Below, one piece after another: positions 32,496 through 41,133 of a stretch of 64,000 nt of DNA. The DNA lies in assembly GCF_019343455.1 (NCBI RefSeq), contig NZ_CP049362.1:620001-684000 (forward strand), given 5' to 3'. This stretch comes from Alcaligenes ammonioxydans (GTDB lineage Bacteria; Pseudomonadota; Gammaproteobacteria; Burkholderiales; Burkholderiaceae_B). The position numbers and the translations under genes were made by a program. Numbering within the stretch: position 1 is the stretch's first letter; each line of letters starts with the position of its first letter. The notes below the pieces were generated by a model. It did no database searches and was not told the DNA's origin. It was given only the letters and a program-made list of their open reading frames with translations.

Positions 32496-33665
32496 ATGAA
32501 AGGTATTGCATTGACCGTGGCCTTGGCTGCGGCTTTTGGCGGTTCTTTGGCTCAGGCCGAAACCATCAAGGTGGGGATGGCAATGGACACCTCGGGTCCG
32601 TTTGCTGCCGTGGGGGGCGAGGTTCGTGACGGTTTCAATCTGGCCATCAAGCAACTGGACGGCAAGCTGGGCGGCTTTCCGGCCGAGTTCATCCAGCAGG
32701 ATATGGCCGGTAATCCCGACCAGGCCCGCCAGTTGGTCAATCGTTTCGTGCAGCGTGACAAGATCGACTTCTTTACCGGGCCTGTCGGCTCCAACGTGGC
32801 GCTGGCTGTCGCTCCTGCTCTGTTCTCGGCCAAGGTGCCTTACCTGACCAGCAATCCAGGCCCCAGCCAACTGGCCGGCGCAGGCTGCAATCCTTATTTC
32901 TTTGGGGTGTCCTATCAGAACGATGCGTTTGACGAGGCGGCCGGCAAAGTGGCGGCAGACCGCAACTACGAGAAGATGTTCATCATTGCTCCTGACTATC
33001 CAGCCGGCAAGGATCATCTGAACGGTTTCAAACGTGGGTATGGCAAACCGGTCAGCGATGAGCTCTACACCAAGCTCGGTCAGATCGACTACTCGGCAGA
33101 GCTGGCCCAGATTCGTGCCGCCAAGCCTCAGGCTGTGTTTTTCTTTCTGCCCGGCGCCATGGGCATCAACTTCATCAAACAGTTTGTGGCGGCTGGCCTG
33201 AACAAAGATGTGGTCTTGCTGGGCCCGGCTTTCTCGGGTGACGAGGACATTATCCCAGCCGTGGGCGAGCCGATTTTGGGCATGCTCAATACTGCGCAGT
33301 GGTCGCCTGATCTGGACGTTCCGGCCAACAAGACCTTTGTGGAGGAGTTTCGCAAAGCCTACGACGGCCGTTACCCCTCGGTGTATGCCGCGCAGGCCTA
33401 TGACGTGATTCTGGCGATCGATGCCGCAGTCAAGCAAGTGGACGGCAAAGTCTCGGACCGTGAGGCGGTGCTTAAGGCATTGAAAGCGGCCGACTACAAC
33501 TCGGTGCGTGGCCCCTTTACCTACGGCAACAACAACTTCCCTATCCAGGCTTATTACCTGCGTGAAGTGGTCAAGGACCAGGATGGACGTCTGGTCAACC
33601 GTATGGTCAGCAAGGTGTTTGACTCCTACCAGGACGTCTACGCCAAAGATTGCAAACTTAATTAA
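32496..33665 (+). CDS. Branched-chain amino acid-type ABC substrate-binding protein
   Basis: Periplasmic type-I binding protein of 389 residues with a signal peptide (ALAAAFGGSLAQA) and the LivJ-type fold pattern (KVGMAMDTSGPFAAVGGEV, then AVFFFLPGAMG and RYPSVYAAQAYDV). Family members also bind aromatic acids, amides or urea, so the ligand is open. It starts the five-gene operon, with AAGGAG upstream of ATG 32496. Confidence 0.9.
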   Translation: MKGIALTVALAAAFGGSLAQAETIKVGMAMDTSGPFAAVGGEVRDGFNLAIKQLDGKLGGFPAEFIQQDMAGNPDQARQLVNRFVQRDKIDFFTGPVGSNVALAVAPALFSAKVPYLTSNPGPSQLAGAGCNPYFFGVSYQNDAFDEAAGKVAADRNYEKMFIIAPDYPAGKDHLNGFKRGYGKPVSDELYTKLGQIDYSAELAQIRAAKPQAVFFFLPGAMGINFIKQFVAAGLNKDVVLLGPAFSGDEDIIPAVGEPILGMLNTAQWSPDLDVPANKTFVEEFRKAYDGRYPSVYAAQAYDVILAIDAAVKQVDGKVSDREAVLKALKAADYNSVRGPFTYGNNNFPIQAYYLREVVKDQDGRLVNRMVSKVFDSYQDVYAKDCKLN

Positions 33666-33685
33666 GATTCACAGGTGGTAAAAGC

Positions 33686-34606
33686 ATGTCGCTCATTCTG
33701 ATTAGCGAGCAATTGCTGAATGGTTTGCAGTTTGGTTTGATGTTGTTTCTGATTGCCGCGGGCCTGACATTGGTCTTTGGCATTATGGATATCATGAACC
33801 TGGCCCACGGCTCCCTCTATATGGCGGGAGCCTATGTGGCCGCGGAAACCATGCAGCGTACAGGGTCTTTCACCGCCGCCATTGTGGTGGCGGTGGCAGT
33901 GACAGCCCTGGTCGGTATTGCCCTGGAAATTCTCATTCTGCGCAAGCTGGTCACTCGTGACCACCTGGCTCAGGTACTGGGAACCTACGCCGTTATTTTG
34001 ATCGCCAACGATGTGGTCAAAATGATTTGGGGGCCAACCCCCGTAATGTTGAATATGCCCGCCTTGTTGTCCGGGCCGGTAGAACTCTTGCCTGATTTCC
34101 TCTATCCCGCCTTCCGTCTGATGATTATTGCGGTTGGTCTGGTGATGGCGCTGGCCTTGTATGCCTTCGTGACCAAAACACGAGCCGGTGTGCTGGTGCG
34201 GGCAGGCGCCTCCAACCGGCAGATGGCCACCCTGATGGGTGTGCGGGTGCCTATTTTGTTCCTGGGCGTGTTCACGCTGGGCGCCGCCTTGGCTGCGCTG
34301 GCCGGTGCGCTGCTCGGCCCGATTACCGCGGTTCAGATCGGTATGGGCGAGGATATTCTGATCCTGGTTCTGGTCTGTATCGTGATCGGTGGGATCGGCT
34401 CGATTCGCGGCGCTTTTGTGGGCGCTCTGCTGGTGGGGATGGTCGATACTGCTGGCCGTGCGTTCCTGCCCATGTTGCTGCGTAATATCTTCCCGGCTGA
34501 CGTCGCTTCCAGCGTCGGGCCTACGATTGCTGCCATTTCGATTTACGTTCTGATGGCGGTGGTTCTTGTTTTCCGTCCTTCGGGCCTGTTCCCGGCGCGA
34601 GGTTAA
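33686..34606 (+). CDS. livH: ABC permease, LivH type
   Basis: Inner-membrane permease of the branched-chain amino acid-type transporter; 306 residues, with the family N-terminus LLNGLQFGLMLFLIAAGLTL and GIMDIMNLAHGS. It pairs with the LivM-type subunit encoded 3 bp downstream. Confidence 0.93.
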   Translation: MSLILISEQLLNGLQFGLMLFLIAAGLTLVFGIMDIMNLAHGSLYMAGAYVAAETMQRTGSFTAAIVVAVAVTALVGIALEILILRKLVTRDHLAQVLGTYAVILIANDVVKMIWGPTPVMLNMPALLSGPVELLPDFLYPAFRLMIIAVGLVMALALYAFVTKTRAGVLVRAGASNRQMATLMGVRVPILFLGVFTLGAALAALAGALLGPITAVQIGMGEDILILVLVCIVIGGIGSIRGAFVGALLVGMVDTAGRAFLPMLLRNIFPADVASSVGPTIAAISIYVLMAVVLVFRPSGLFPARG

Positions 34607-34609
34607 TGT

Positions 34610-35572
34610 ATGTCTACTTCGCGTATTTTGTCGGCCCTGGTGCTGCTGGCTTTGCTGGCCTTTCCCTTGATTGCACCGATGTATGGGCTTGAGTTCTACA
34701 TTTCGTTTGTTCGCCGCATTTTTATCTATGCCCTTGCGGCCAGTGCCTTGAATTTGGTGCTGGGCTATGGCGGGATGGTGGCGCTGGGTCATGCCGCCTT
34801 TTTTGGGGCAGGGGCCTACACCGTCGGTATTCTGGCCACAGAAGGTGTGCAAAGCGGCCTGGTCGCCTGGCCTGCTGCCATGCTGATCTCCGGTCTGCTT
34901 GCGTTCCTGACGGGGGCGGTGTCGCTGCGTACCCGTGGTGTGTACTTCATCATGATTACCCTGGCCTTTGCCCAGATGATCTTTTATATGTTCATCTCCT
35001 TGCGCCAGTACGGGGGTGAGGACGGCCTGAATATGTATAGCCCCTCGTCGCTGCCCGGAATCGATCTGAGCAATGACCTGAGCTTTTACTACCTGGTTCT
35101 GGCTATCCTGCTTGTGGTTCTGTTCCTGTTCAACCGTCTGGTCAATGCCCGTTTCGGACAGGCCTTGATGGGCACCCGTGAAAACGAAAGTCGCATGACG
35201 ACCCTGGGTTACCCGGTCTATCGCATCCGTTTGACGGCGTATACCCTGAGTGGCGCCATCATGGGCCTGGCCGGCGCCTTGCTGGCGAACCACAACCTGT
35301 TTGTCTCGCCCAGCCTGATGAACTGGACCCAGTCGGCCGACCTGATCATCATGGTGCTGGTCGGGGGGATTGGACTGTTGTATGGCGGTGCGCTGGGGGC
35401 GTTCGTGATGTTGGTGCTGGAAGAAATCCTGCGCAACTGGACGGAGTACTGGCATATGCCGCTGGGTATTTTGTTGCTGCTGGTGGTGTTTTTCGCACCC
35501 AAAGGACTGGCCGGACTGGTACGTGTCCGTTCGGCTGCTGATCCGGCAACGGCCGCCAAGGAGCAAGCATGA
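34610..35572 (+). CDS. livM: ABC permease, LivM type
   Basis: Second membrane subunit, 320 residues, with the conserved segments LGYGGMVALGHAAFFGAGAY and GVYFIMITLAFAQMIF. It overlaps livG by four bases. Confidence 0.93.
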   Translation: MSTSRILSALVLLALLAFPLIAPMYGLEFYISFVRRIFIYALAASALNLVLGYGGMVALGHAAFFGAGAYTVGILATEGVQSGLVAWPAAMLISGLLAFLTGAVSLRTRGVYFIMITLAFAQMIFYMFISLRQYGGEDGLNMYSPSSLPGIDLSNDLSFYYLVLAILLVVLFLFNRLVNARFGQALMGTRENESRMTTLGYPVYRIRLTAYTLSGAIMGLAGALLANHNLFVSPSLMNWTQSADLIIMVLVGGIGLLYGGALGAFVMLVLEEILRNWTEYWHMPLGILLLLVVFFAPKGLAGLVRVRSAADPATAAKEQA

Positions 35573-36387
35573 CGAACACGATAGCCGCCGCCAAGGCGGG
35601 CAGCGGCACAGCCGCTTTGCAAGCCCGTGGTCTGATGAAGCGCTTTGGTGCTTTGCAGGCTACCAATGATGTTTCCCTGGATCTGGTTCCCGGTGAAATC
35701 CATGGTCTGATCGGCCCGAATGGGGCCGGTAAATCGACCCTGATTCACTTGTTGTCGGGTACCCTGAGCCCGGACTCGGGGCAACTCTTGCTGGGAGGGC
35801 GCGATGTGACGGCCCTGTCCGGTCACCAGCGCGTTGCCGCTGGGCTGGCACGGTCCTTCCAGATCACGAATATCTTCAAGAACTACACGGTACTGGATAA
35901 CTTGGTACTGGCCCTGCAGGCCTGTAGTGGCAGCAGTTTCCGCTTCTGGCGTGCGCGGCAGACGGAAACCGAGCTGTATGAACAAGCCCGTGCCCTGGCT
36001 GCCGAATGCGCCATTGATGCCTCGCTGCTGCATACCCAGGCCGGTGTTTTGCCGCATGGCGAGCAGCGCAAGGTGGAGTTCGCCCTGGCCTTGGCCAGTC
36101 GGCCGCAAGTCCTGTTGCTCGATGAGCCTATGGCAGGCATGGGGCCGGACGAAACGCTGCGTTTGACCGAGCTGATCGAGACCATGCGCGGCAAGGCCAC
36201 CATGTTGCTGGTCGAGCACGATATGGAGGCGGTGTTCCGCCTGGCTGACCGGATCTCCGTGCTGGTGGCTGGCCACATTATTGCGACTGGTACTGCGGCC
36301 GAGATCCGCGACAACGAGGCGGTGCGCCAAGCTTATCTGGGCGACGATGACACGCCAGCTCCAACCAAGGTGGAAAGCCATGCTTGA
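35569..36387 (+). CDS. livG: ABC ATPase, LivG type
   Basis: ATPase with Walker A GPNGAGKST near residue 52, a signature region LPHGEQRKVEFALAL and Walker B LLLDEPMAGMG; 272 residues. The short N-terminal extension before the nucleotide-binding domain is Ala-rich. It overlaps livF by eight bases. Confidence 0.93.
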   Translation: MTNTIAAAKAGSGTAALQARGLMKRFGALQATNDVSLDLVPGEIHGLIGPNGAGKSTLIHLLSGTLSPDSGQLLLGGRDVTALSGHQRVAAGLARSFQITNIFKNYTVLDNLVLALQACSGSSFRFWRARQTETELYEQARALAAECAIDASLLHTQAGVLPHGEQRKVEFALALASRPQVLLLDEPMAGMGPDETLRLTELIETMRGKATMLLVEHDMEAVFRLADRISVLVAGHIIATGTAAEIRDNEAVRQAYLGDDDTPAPTKVESHA

Positions 36388-37084
36388 AACGACTCAATTA
36401 CAAAGTGGCTATGGCGCCAGTCAGGTGCTGTTTGGGGTGGATCTGTCCATTCGCAGCGGTCAGGTAGTGACAGTGCTGGGTCGCAATGGCATGGGCAAGA
36501 CCACCTTGCTGAAAACCATTCTGGGCCAGTTGCCCGTGCGCGGCGGCGATGTGAAGTTCGACGGCCAGTCCATTGCAGGCTGGAATCCGGACCGTATCGC
36601 CCGGGCCGGTATCGCCATTGTGCCTGAAGGGCGTCAATGCTTTCCCAACCTGACGGTGGCCGAGCACCTGACGGCCTTTGCCTGCAATCGCAACCCCAAG
36701 GCGCACAAAACCTGGACGCCTGAACGTGTCTATGATTTTTTCCCGCGTCTGCGGGAGCGTGCGTCCAATATGGGCAATCAGCTCTCGGGTGGTGAGCAAC
36801 AAATGCTGGCCATTGGCCGTGCCTTGGTCACCAACCCCAAGCTGCTGATTCTGGATGAAGCATCCGAAGGTCTGGCGCCCAAGGTACGTGAGGAAATCTG
36901 GAACTGTCTGGCCGTGTTGCGTGAAGAAGGGCAGACCATCTTGCTGATCGACAAATATGTCGAGCGCCTGATGGCCTTGTCGGATCACCACATTATTCTG
37001 GAACGGGGCAAATTGGTCTGGCAGGGAAATTCTGAGGCACTGGGAGCGGACCGCACGTTGTGGACACGCTATCTGGGCGTGTAA
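36380..37084 (+). CDS. livF: ABC ATPase, LivF type
   Basis: Second ATPase, 234 residues, with Walker A GRNGMGKTT near 36, signature LSGGEQQML and Walker B LLILDEASEGL. ATG 36380 fits the family start and overlaps the livG end. It closes the operon. Confidence 0.94.
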   Translation: MLETTQLQSGYGASQVLFGVDLSIRSGQVVTVLGRNGMGKTTLLKTILGQLPVRGGDVKFDGQSIAGWNPDRIARAGIAIVPEGRQCFPNLTVAEHLTAFACNRNPKAHKTWTPERVYDFFPRLRERASNMGNQLSGGEQQMLAIGRALVTNPKLLILDEASEGLAPKVREEIWNCLAVLREEGQTILLIDKYVERLMALSDHHIILERGKLVWQGNSEALGADRTLWTRYLGV

Positions 37085-37112
37085 AAAACACAATTTGCAA
37101 TAATTGTCCTCA

Positions 37113-37144
37113 AACCGCCTGGTCGTGCACAGGCGGTTTTTTTT
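37113..37144 (+). terminator. Terminator of the liv-type operon
   Basis: AACCGCCTG and CAGGCGGTT pair around an 8-base loop, followed by a run of T residues, 28 bp past the livF stop. Confidence 0.93.
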
Positions 37145-37236
37145 GTCTCAGACTTCGGAGTTTCTTAGGAGCGGCTTGTCAGGCAGGGGGACTTTTCACC
37201 GAAAGTTCCCTAACGATCTGAAGAAAGATTCTTTCC

Positions 37237-37250
37237 TTGCGATGTATCAA
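37237..37250 (+). promoter_or_regulatory. FNR/ANR-like half-conserved box
   Basis: TTGCG-ATGT-ATCAA matches eight of ten conserved positions of the FNR/ANR site (TTGAT-N4-ATCAA). It lies 110 bp before the cytochrome c peroxidase start. Peroxidases of this type are often oxygen-controlled. The match is imperfect. Confidence 0.4.
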
Positions 37251-37359
37251 TGTGTAATGAAATGGCATTCCTTACGATGTCCATAAGGCCAGCAGGGTTA
37301 TGCGTCCTACCCGGACTCCTTACTGGCAGGAAGCTCTGTCATCCCATAAGGAAGTTGTT

Positions 37360-38361
37360 ATGAAATTACGCCTGTTCACTCTCTCTGCTCTGGCTGCCGG
37401 TTTGTTGCTGGGCACTGCCGCGCAGGCCCAGGAAAATGAACCTGTACAGCCCATCCCTGCCGCCGTTGTCACGGACCCTGCACGGGTGGAGCTGGGTAAA
37501 AAGCTGTGGTTTGAGCCCCGTTTGTCACGCTCGGGTTTTATCTCCTGTAATTCCTGCCACAACCTGAGCATGGGGGGCACGGACAATATCCGCACCTCTA
37601 TTGGGGATCGCTGGCAGGAAGGCCCGATCAACTCACCGACCGTCCTTAACTCCAGCCTGAACCTGGCCCAGTTCTGGGATGGTCGAGCCAGCGATCTGAA
37701 AGAGCAGGCCGGCGGCCCCATTGCCAACCCGAAGGAAATGGCATTTACACATGAACTGGCCATGGAGTTTCTGAGCTCGATCCCCGAGTACAAGGCCGAG
37801 TTCAAGCAGGTATTTGGCAAGGACGATTTCGGTATTGATGAAGTCACCTCGGCGATTGCGGCGTTTGAAGAAACCCTGGTGACCCCGGACTCCCGCTTTG
37901 ACTTGTGGTTAAAGGGTGACAAAAAAGCCATTACAGATCAGGAACTGGCCGGTTATCAACTGTTCAAAGGCAGTGGCTGCGTGGCTTGTCACAATGGTCC
38001 CAACCTGGGCGGCACCTCTTTCCAGAAAATGGGCCTGGTCGAACCCTACCAGACCACGAACCCTGCAGAAGGTCGTGCAGCTGTAACGGGCAAGGATGCC
38101 GACCGTTTCAATTTCAAGGTGCCCACGTTGCGTAACGTGGAGTTGACCTACCCCTACTTCCATGACGGCGCGGTCAATACTCTGACCGAAGCGGTCGACA
38201 CCATGGGCCGGCTGCAGCTGGGACGCAGTTTCACTGCGGAAGAAAATGCCCAGATCGTGGCGTTCCTGAAAACGCTGACGGGCAAGCAGCCTGAAATCAC
38301 GTTGCCTATTTTGCCCCCATCGCGTGATAACACACCCCGTCCGGTGCCATTCGGTTCCTGA
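37360..38361 (+). CDS. Di-haem cytochrome c peroxidase
   Basis: Periplasmic enzyme that reduces H2O2 with electrons from a cytochrome c. It has a signal peptide (ending AAQAQ) and two haem sites, CNSCH at about 61-65 and CVACH at about 207-211; 333 residues is normal for the family. ATG 37360 sits behind AAGGA. Haem attachment would use the ccm system encoded in the same window. Called CcpA-type; a MauG-like role is less likely from the length and context. Confidence 0.9.
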   Translation: MKLRLFTLSALAAGLLLGTAAQAQENEPVQPIPAAVVTDPARVELGKKLWFEPRLSRSGFISCNSCHNLSMGGTDNIRTSIGDRWQEGPINSPTVLNSSLNLAQFWDGRASDLKEQAGGPIANPKEMAFTHELAMEFLSSIPEYKAEFKQVFGKDDFGIDEVTSAIAAFEETLVTPDSRFDLWLKGDKKAITDQELAGYQLFKGSGCVACHNGPNLGGTSFQKMGLVEPYQTTNPAEGRAAVTGKDADRFNFKVPTLRNVELTYPYFHDGAVNTLTEAVDTMGRLQLGRSFTAEENAQIVAFLKTLTGKQPEITLPILPPSRDNTPRPVPFGS

Positions 38362-38413
38362 TAGGGAGCTGTTCCGCGGCGGCCGCTAGTGATCCGGCGC
38401 CGCCTGTACGACT

Positions 38414-38453
38414 AACCCAGGACTTGGAAGCAGTTTTCCAAGCCTGGGTTTTT
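38414..38453 (+). terminator. Terminator after the peroxidase gene
   Basis: AACCCAGG and CTGGGTT enclose a second stem, CTTGGAA with TTCCAAG, and end in TTTTT. The transcript stop fits the peroxidase gene 52 bp upstream. Confidence 0.88.
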
Positions 38454-38542
38454 GCTGTTGGGCGCGGATTGAGGGTCCGGTTCTGCCCTCCGTCCAGCAA
38501 TCCCCTGTTGCTATTGTTGATGCTCACTCAGTCAGGTCAAAA

Positions 38543-38567
38543 AAATAGTACCATTTAGATACTATTT
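38543..38567. promoter_or_regulatory. Inverted repeat before serA
   Basis: AAATAGTA and TACTATTT are exact inverted copies with 9 bases between. The repeat ends 17 bp before the serA ATG at 38585, overlapping the likely promoter -10 or leader, so it may be an operator. Confidence 0.45.
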
Positions 38568-38584
38568 AAATGACTGGAACCATC

Positions 38585-39793
38585 ATGAGTCGCATTGTCC
38601 TGTTTGAGAACATTCATCCTAGCGCCCGTGAAGTTTTTGAGGCGGCGGGCTTGACCGACATTCAGACCTACAAGGGAGCCTTGTCGGGTCAAGAGCTGCT
38701 GGAGGCTGTCAAAGGCGCAGAAGTTGTGGGCATCCGTTCCCGCAGTCAGTTTGACCGCCGGGTGCTGGAACAGGCAGACCAGCTCAAAGTGCTGGGCTGC
38801 TTTTGTATCGGGACCAACCAGGTGGACCTGGAGCAGGCTCAAAACCGCGGTGTCCCGGTCTTTAATGCGCCGTTCTCCAATACGCGCTCGGTTGCCGAGC
38901 TGGTGCTGGGTGAGGCCATCTTGTTGCTGCGTCGTATCCCCGAGAAAAACCTGCGTGTGCATCAGGGCTTTTGGGACAAAAGCGCCGATGGTGCCTTCGA
39001 GATTCGCGGCAAGACGCTGGGTGTGATTGGTTACGGCAATATCGGCTCTCAAGTCGGCACCTTGGCAGAGGCCTTGGGTATGCGCGTGCTCTATCATGAT
39101 GTCGAATCCAAGCTTCCTCTGAGCAATGCGCGTGTTTACGGCAGCTTGAAACAGATGCTGGCTGAATCTGATGTAGTGACCTTGCACGTTCCCGGTGGCC
39201 AGGGAACGCAGAACATCATGAATGCCGAGACCATCGCGGCCATGAAGCCGGGTTCCATTCTGATCAACGCCTCGCGCGGTACGGTCGTGGACATTGATGC
39301 CTTGCATCAGGCGCTGGTCAGTGGCCATCTGGCAGGGGCGGCGCTGGACGTTTTTCCAGTCGAGCCGAAAAGCGTGGACGAGCCCTTGAAGAGCCCGTTG
39401 ATCGGTATGCCCAATGTTATTTTGACACCGCATATCGGCGGTAGCACGCAGGAGTCGCAAGAGAATATCGGCCGTGAAGTGGCGGAAAAGCTGGTCAGTT
39501 ATCTGCGCAGTGGTGCGACCAAGGGGGCCGTGAATTTTCCGGAGGTGTCGTACTACGACATCCAGGGGGCGGTTCGTTTGCTGCATGTCCATCGCAACGT
39601 GCCGGGGGCGATGGGCAGCCTGAACAATATTCTGGCTCAGCACGGCATTAACATCACTCGTCAGCAACTGCAAACGCAGGGCGAGTTGGGCTATGCCATG
39701 ACAGACCTGGATCGTGTGCCTGATCAGGAGGTGCTCGATGCAATCCGCGCGCATCCCGGCACGGTTCGTAGCGATTTGATTTTCCCGGCGTAA
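38585..39793 (+). CDS. serA: D-3-phosphoglycerate dehydrogenase SerA
   Basis: First step of serine synthesis. The 402-residue protein has the 2-hydroxyacid dehydrogenase fold with the NAD site GVIGYGNIGSQVG, the catalytic Arg in NASRGTVVD, the Glu-His pair ending in LTPHIGGSTQE, and a C-terminal ACT domain for serine feedback (VRLLHVHRNVPGAMGSLNNI). An in-frame ATG five codons upstream is an alternative start. Confidence 0.94.
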   Translation: MSRIVLFENIHPSAREVFEAAGLTDIQTYKGALSGQELLEAVKGAEVVGIRSRSQFDRRVLEQADQLKVLGCFCIGTNQVDLEQAQNRGVPVFNAPFSNTRSVAELVLGEAILLLRRIPEKNLRVHQGFWDKSADGAFEIRGKTLGVIGYGNIGSQVGTLAEALGMRVLYHDVESKLPLSNARVYGSLKQMLAESDVVTLHVPGGQGTQNIMNAETIAAMKPGSILINASRGTVVDIDALHQALVSGHLAGAALDVFPVEPKSVDEPLKSPLIGMPNVILTPHIGGSTQESQENIGREVAEKLVSYLRSGATKGAVNFPEVSYYDIQGAVRLLHVHRNVPGAMGSLNNILAQHGINITRQQLQTQGELGYAMTDLDRVPDQEVLDAIRAHPGTVRSDLIFPA

Positions 39794-39812
39794 GACGAGC
39801 CCTTAGATCGTG

Positions 39813-39850
39813 CAAATGGCCCCGGATTCCAAGGAATCCGGGGCCATTTG
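39813..39850 (+). terminator. 18-bp perfect hairpin after serA
   Basis: CAAATGGCCCCGGATTCC and its exact inverse are separated by only AA, 20 bp past the serA stop. The two-base loop forces a few inner pairs open. It ends in CATTTG rather than a long T-run but probably terminates transcription. Confidence 0.75.
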
Positions 39851-39905
39851 CCACCTGCTGCGCTGCCACCTGCTGCGCTGCCACCTGCTGCGCTGCCACC
39901 TGCTG
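39851..39905. repeat. 15-bp tandem repeat, 3.7 copies
   Basis: The unit CCACCTGCTGCGCTG is repeated three times exactly, plus a fourth partial copy of ten bases. It starts directly after the serA hairpin and ends 25 bp before the nsrR stop. The region is non-coding between convergent genes. Confidence 0.95.
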
Positions 39906-39929
39906 ACTAGCGCTCTCCTGTGTGCCCGC

Positions 39930-40382
39930 TCAGGCGGAGTGTAGGGACCGGGTTGGCCAGGCGATGGTCTGTTCGGGGCTGCTGCCCGGAACAATAATGT
40001 CACGCAGGGTGTAATTGTCCAGATAGCTCAGGAACTGGACCAGGGCCTGCTTGAGAATGCTGCTGAGATTGCAGCGCCCACTCAGAATGCAATGGGTGCC
40101 GCTGCCCAGGCATTCCACCACGGCAAGATCTGTTTCGGTGTAACGGACCAGCTCGCCCAGATTGATGTCATCGGCAGGGCGTGCCAAGCGCATCCCACCA
40201 TTTTTTCCTCGCTGCGTCTGAATCCAGCCGCCTTTGGCAAGCAGATGGGTTACTTTCATCAGGTGGGCCTGGGAAATCTGGTGGTACTGGGCAATTTCCG
40301 CGATGGTGCAGAGCCTGTCTTCATTCTGGCCCAGATACATCAATTGACGCAGGGCATAATCGGTAAGATTGGTCAGACGCAT
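39930..40382 (-). CDS. nsrR: Nitric oxide-sensing repressor NsrR
   Basis: Rrf2-family [2Fe-2S] regulator of 150 residues: winged HTH (IAEIAQYHQISQAHLMKVTH) and the cluster-binding cysteines in CLGSGTHCILSGRC (CX6CX5C). NO damages the cluster and relieves repression. It is co-transcribed after the truncated haemoglobin gene (2 bp gap), whose promoter carries an NsrR-type operator. Confidence 0.92.
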   Translation of the reverse strand: MRLTNLTDYALRQLMYLGQNEDRLCTIAEIAQYHQISQAHLMKVTHLLAKGGWIQTQRGKNGGMRLARPADDINLGELVRYTETDLAVVECLGSGTHCILSGRCNLSSILKQALVQFLSYLDNYTLRDIIVPGSSPEQTIAWPTRSLHSA

Positions 40383-40384
40383 GA

Positions 40385-40789
40385 TCAGGGCAGTTGCAAC
40401 TCTGTGGCTACTTGGGTGGGGTTGTGCTGGAACTGGTAGCCAAACCAGAAGCTGCGGGCGATGCGCTGGGCATATTCCAGTGCCAGCTCGGCCATGGCCC
40501 GGTTTTCACGCTCCTGGCAGGTTTCTTTGAACAGACGCAACCATTGTTCAAAGTGACTGGCTTGAATGTGCTGGAGCGACAAGTGCTTGGCCATCGGGTT
40601 GCCATTGAAGCCGTCTGTCTTGAGCAGCAAGGAGGACCAGAACTCCTCCATGACGCCCAGATGCGTATCCCAATCCTTGATGCGTTCTGAAAAAATCGGG
40701 CCAAGAACATCGTCCATCCGGATACGGTCATAGAAATCCCAGACCAGATCATGAATTTCCTGGCGGGTACATAAAGGATTGAGAGCCAT
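40385..40789 (-). CDS. Group III truncated haemoglobin
   Basis: A 134-residue haem protein of the CtrHb class, probably for NO or oxygen chemistry. The family pattern is seen in LVWDFYDRIRMDDVLGPIF and in HIQASHFEQWLRLF, which carries the region of the proximal histidine, and FWFGYQ near the end. Its place ahead of nsrR and under an NsrR-like operator supports a role against nitrosative stress. Confidence 0.9.
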   Translation of the reverse strand: MALNPLCTRQEIHDLVWDFYDRIRMDDVLGPIFSERIKDWDTHLGVMEEFWSSLLLKTDGFNGNPMAKHLSLQHIQASHFEQWLRLFKETCQERENRAMAELALEYAQRIARSFWFGYQFQHNPTQVATELQLP

Positions 40790-40804
40790 AATATTTTGAA
40801 TTTA

Positions 40805-40827
40805 AAGATATATATTTTATCTATCTT
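40805..40827. promoter_or_regulatory. NsrR-type operator
   Basis: AAGATATATAT and TTATCTATCTT are inverted 11-mers around one T, matching each other at 9 of 11 positions. They follow the known NsrR consensus with AAGAT and ATCTT outer ends. The site is 16-38 bp upstream of the globin start and overlaps an A+T-rich -10 region. Confidence 0.8.
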
Positions 40828-41133
40828 ATTGGCAGCGCTCGCCGGGGTCAAGCCGGAAAGGAAACATCTGGTTTACACACATTGCTGTGCTTGATTTCAC
40901 GCAGATTCAACGCCTGTGTCCCTACACTCAACTGCAGTTTCAGAAGTGTAGATGTAGCGTTCTGAACGCTTGGCCGGTCAAGCCGGCAGGGCAAAGGTGG
41001 ATCAGGTTTTGAACAGCGTTCTTTATAAAACACAAGTATCACGGAAGGTAAATTGCACTAGGCGGGCTGGCAAGCTACGATTACTTTTTGTTGGCTGAAT
41101 CCTATTTTGTTACAACATGGTGCGCTAGGAATA
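40828..41133. other. 306-bp region without a gene before the GT2 gene
   Basis: It contains a perfect palindrome GCGTTC-T-GAACGC near 40,953-40,965 and two copies of GGTCAAGCCGG (near 40,844 and 40,977). The promoter of the glycosyltransferase operon should lie here. A short minus-strand open frame (40848-41042) has no coding features. Confidence 0.5.

Noticed and set aside
33662..35566. Minus-strand open frame of 634 codons
   Set aside because: It is antisense to livH and livM, has a Gln/His/Asn-rich composition typical of a shadow of GC-rich membrane-protein codons, and has no domain pattern.
38378..38400. NotI-like site followed by TAGTGAT, resembling a cloning-vector polylinker
   Set aside because: The match covers only about 15 bases and the flanking sequence is continuous with a normal intergenic region, so chance is the simpler explanation.
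40848..41042. 64-codon minus-strand frame before the GT2 gene
   Set aside because: Arbitrary composition and no ribosome site; it lies in a promoter region.
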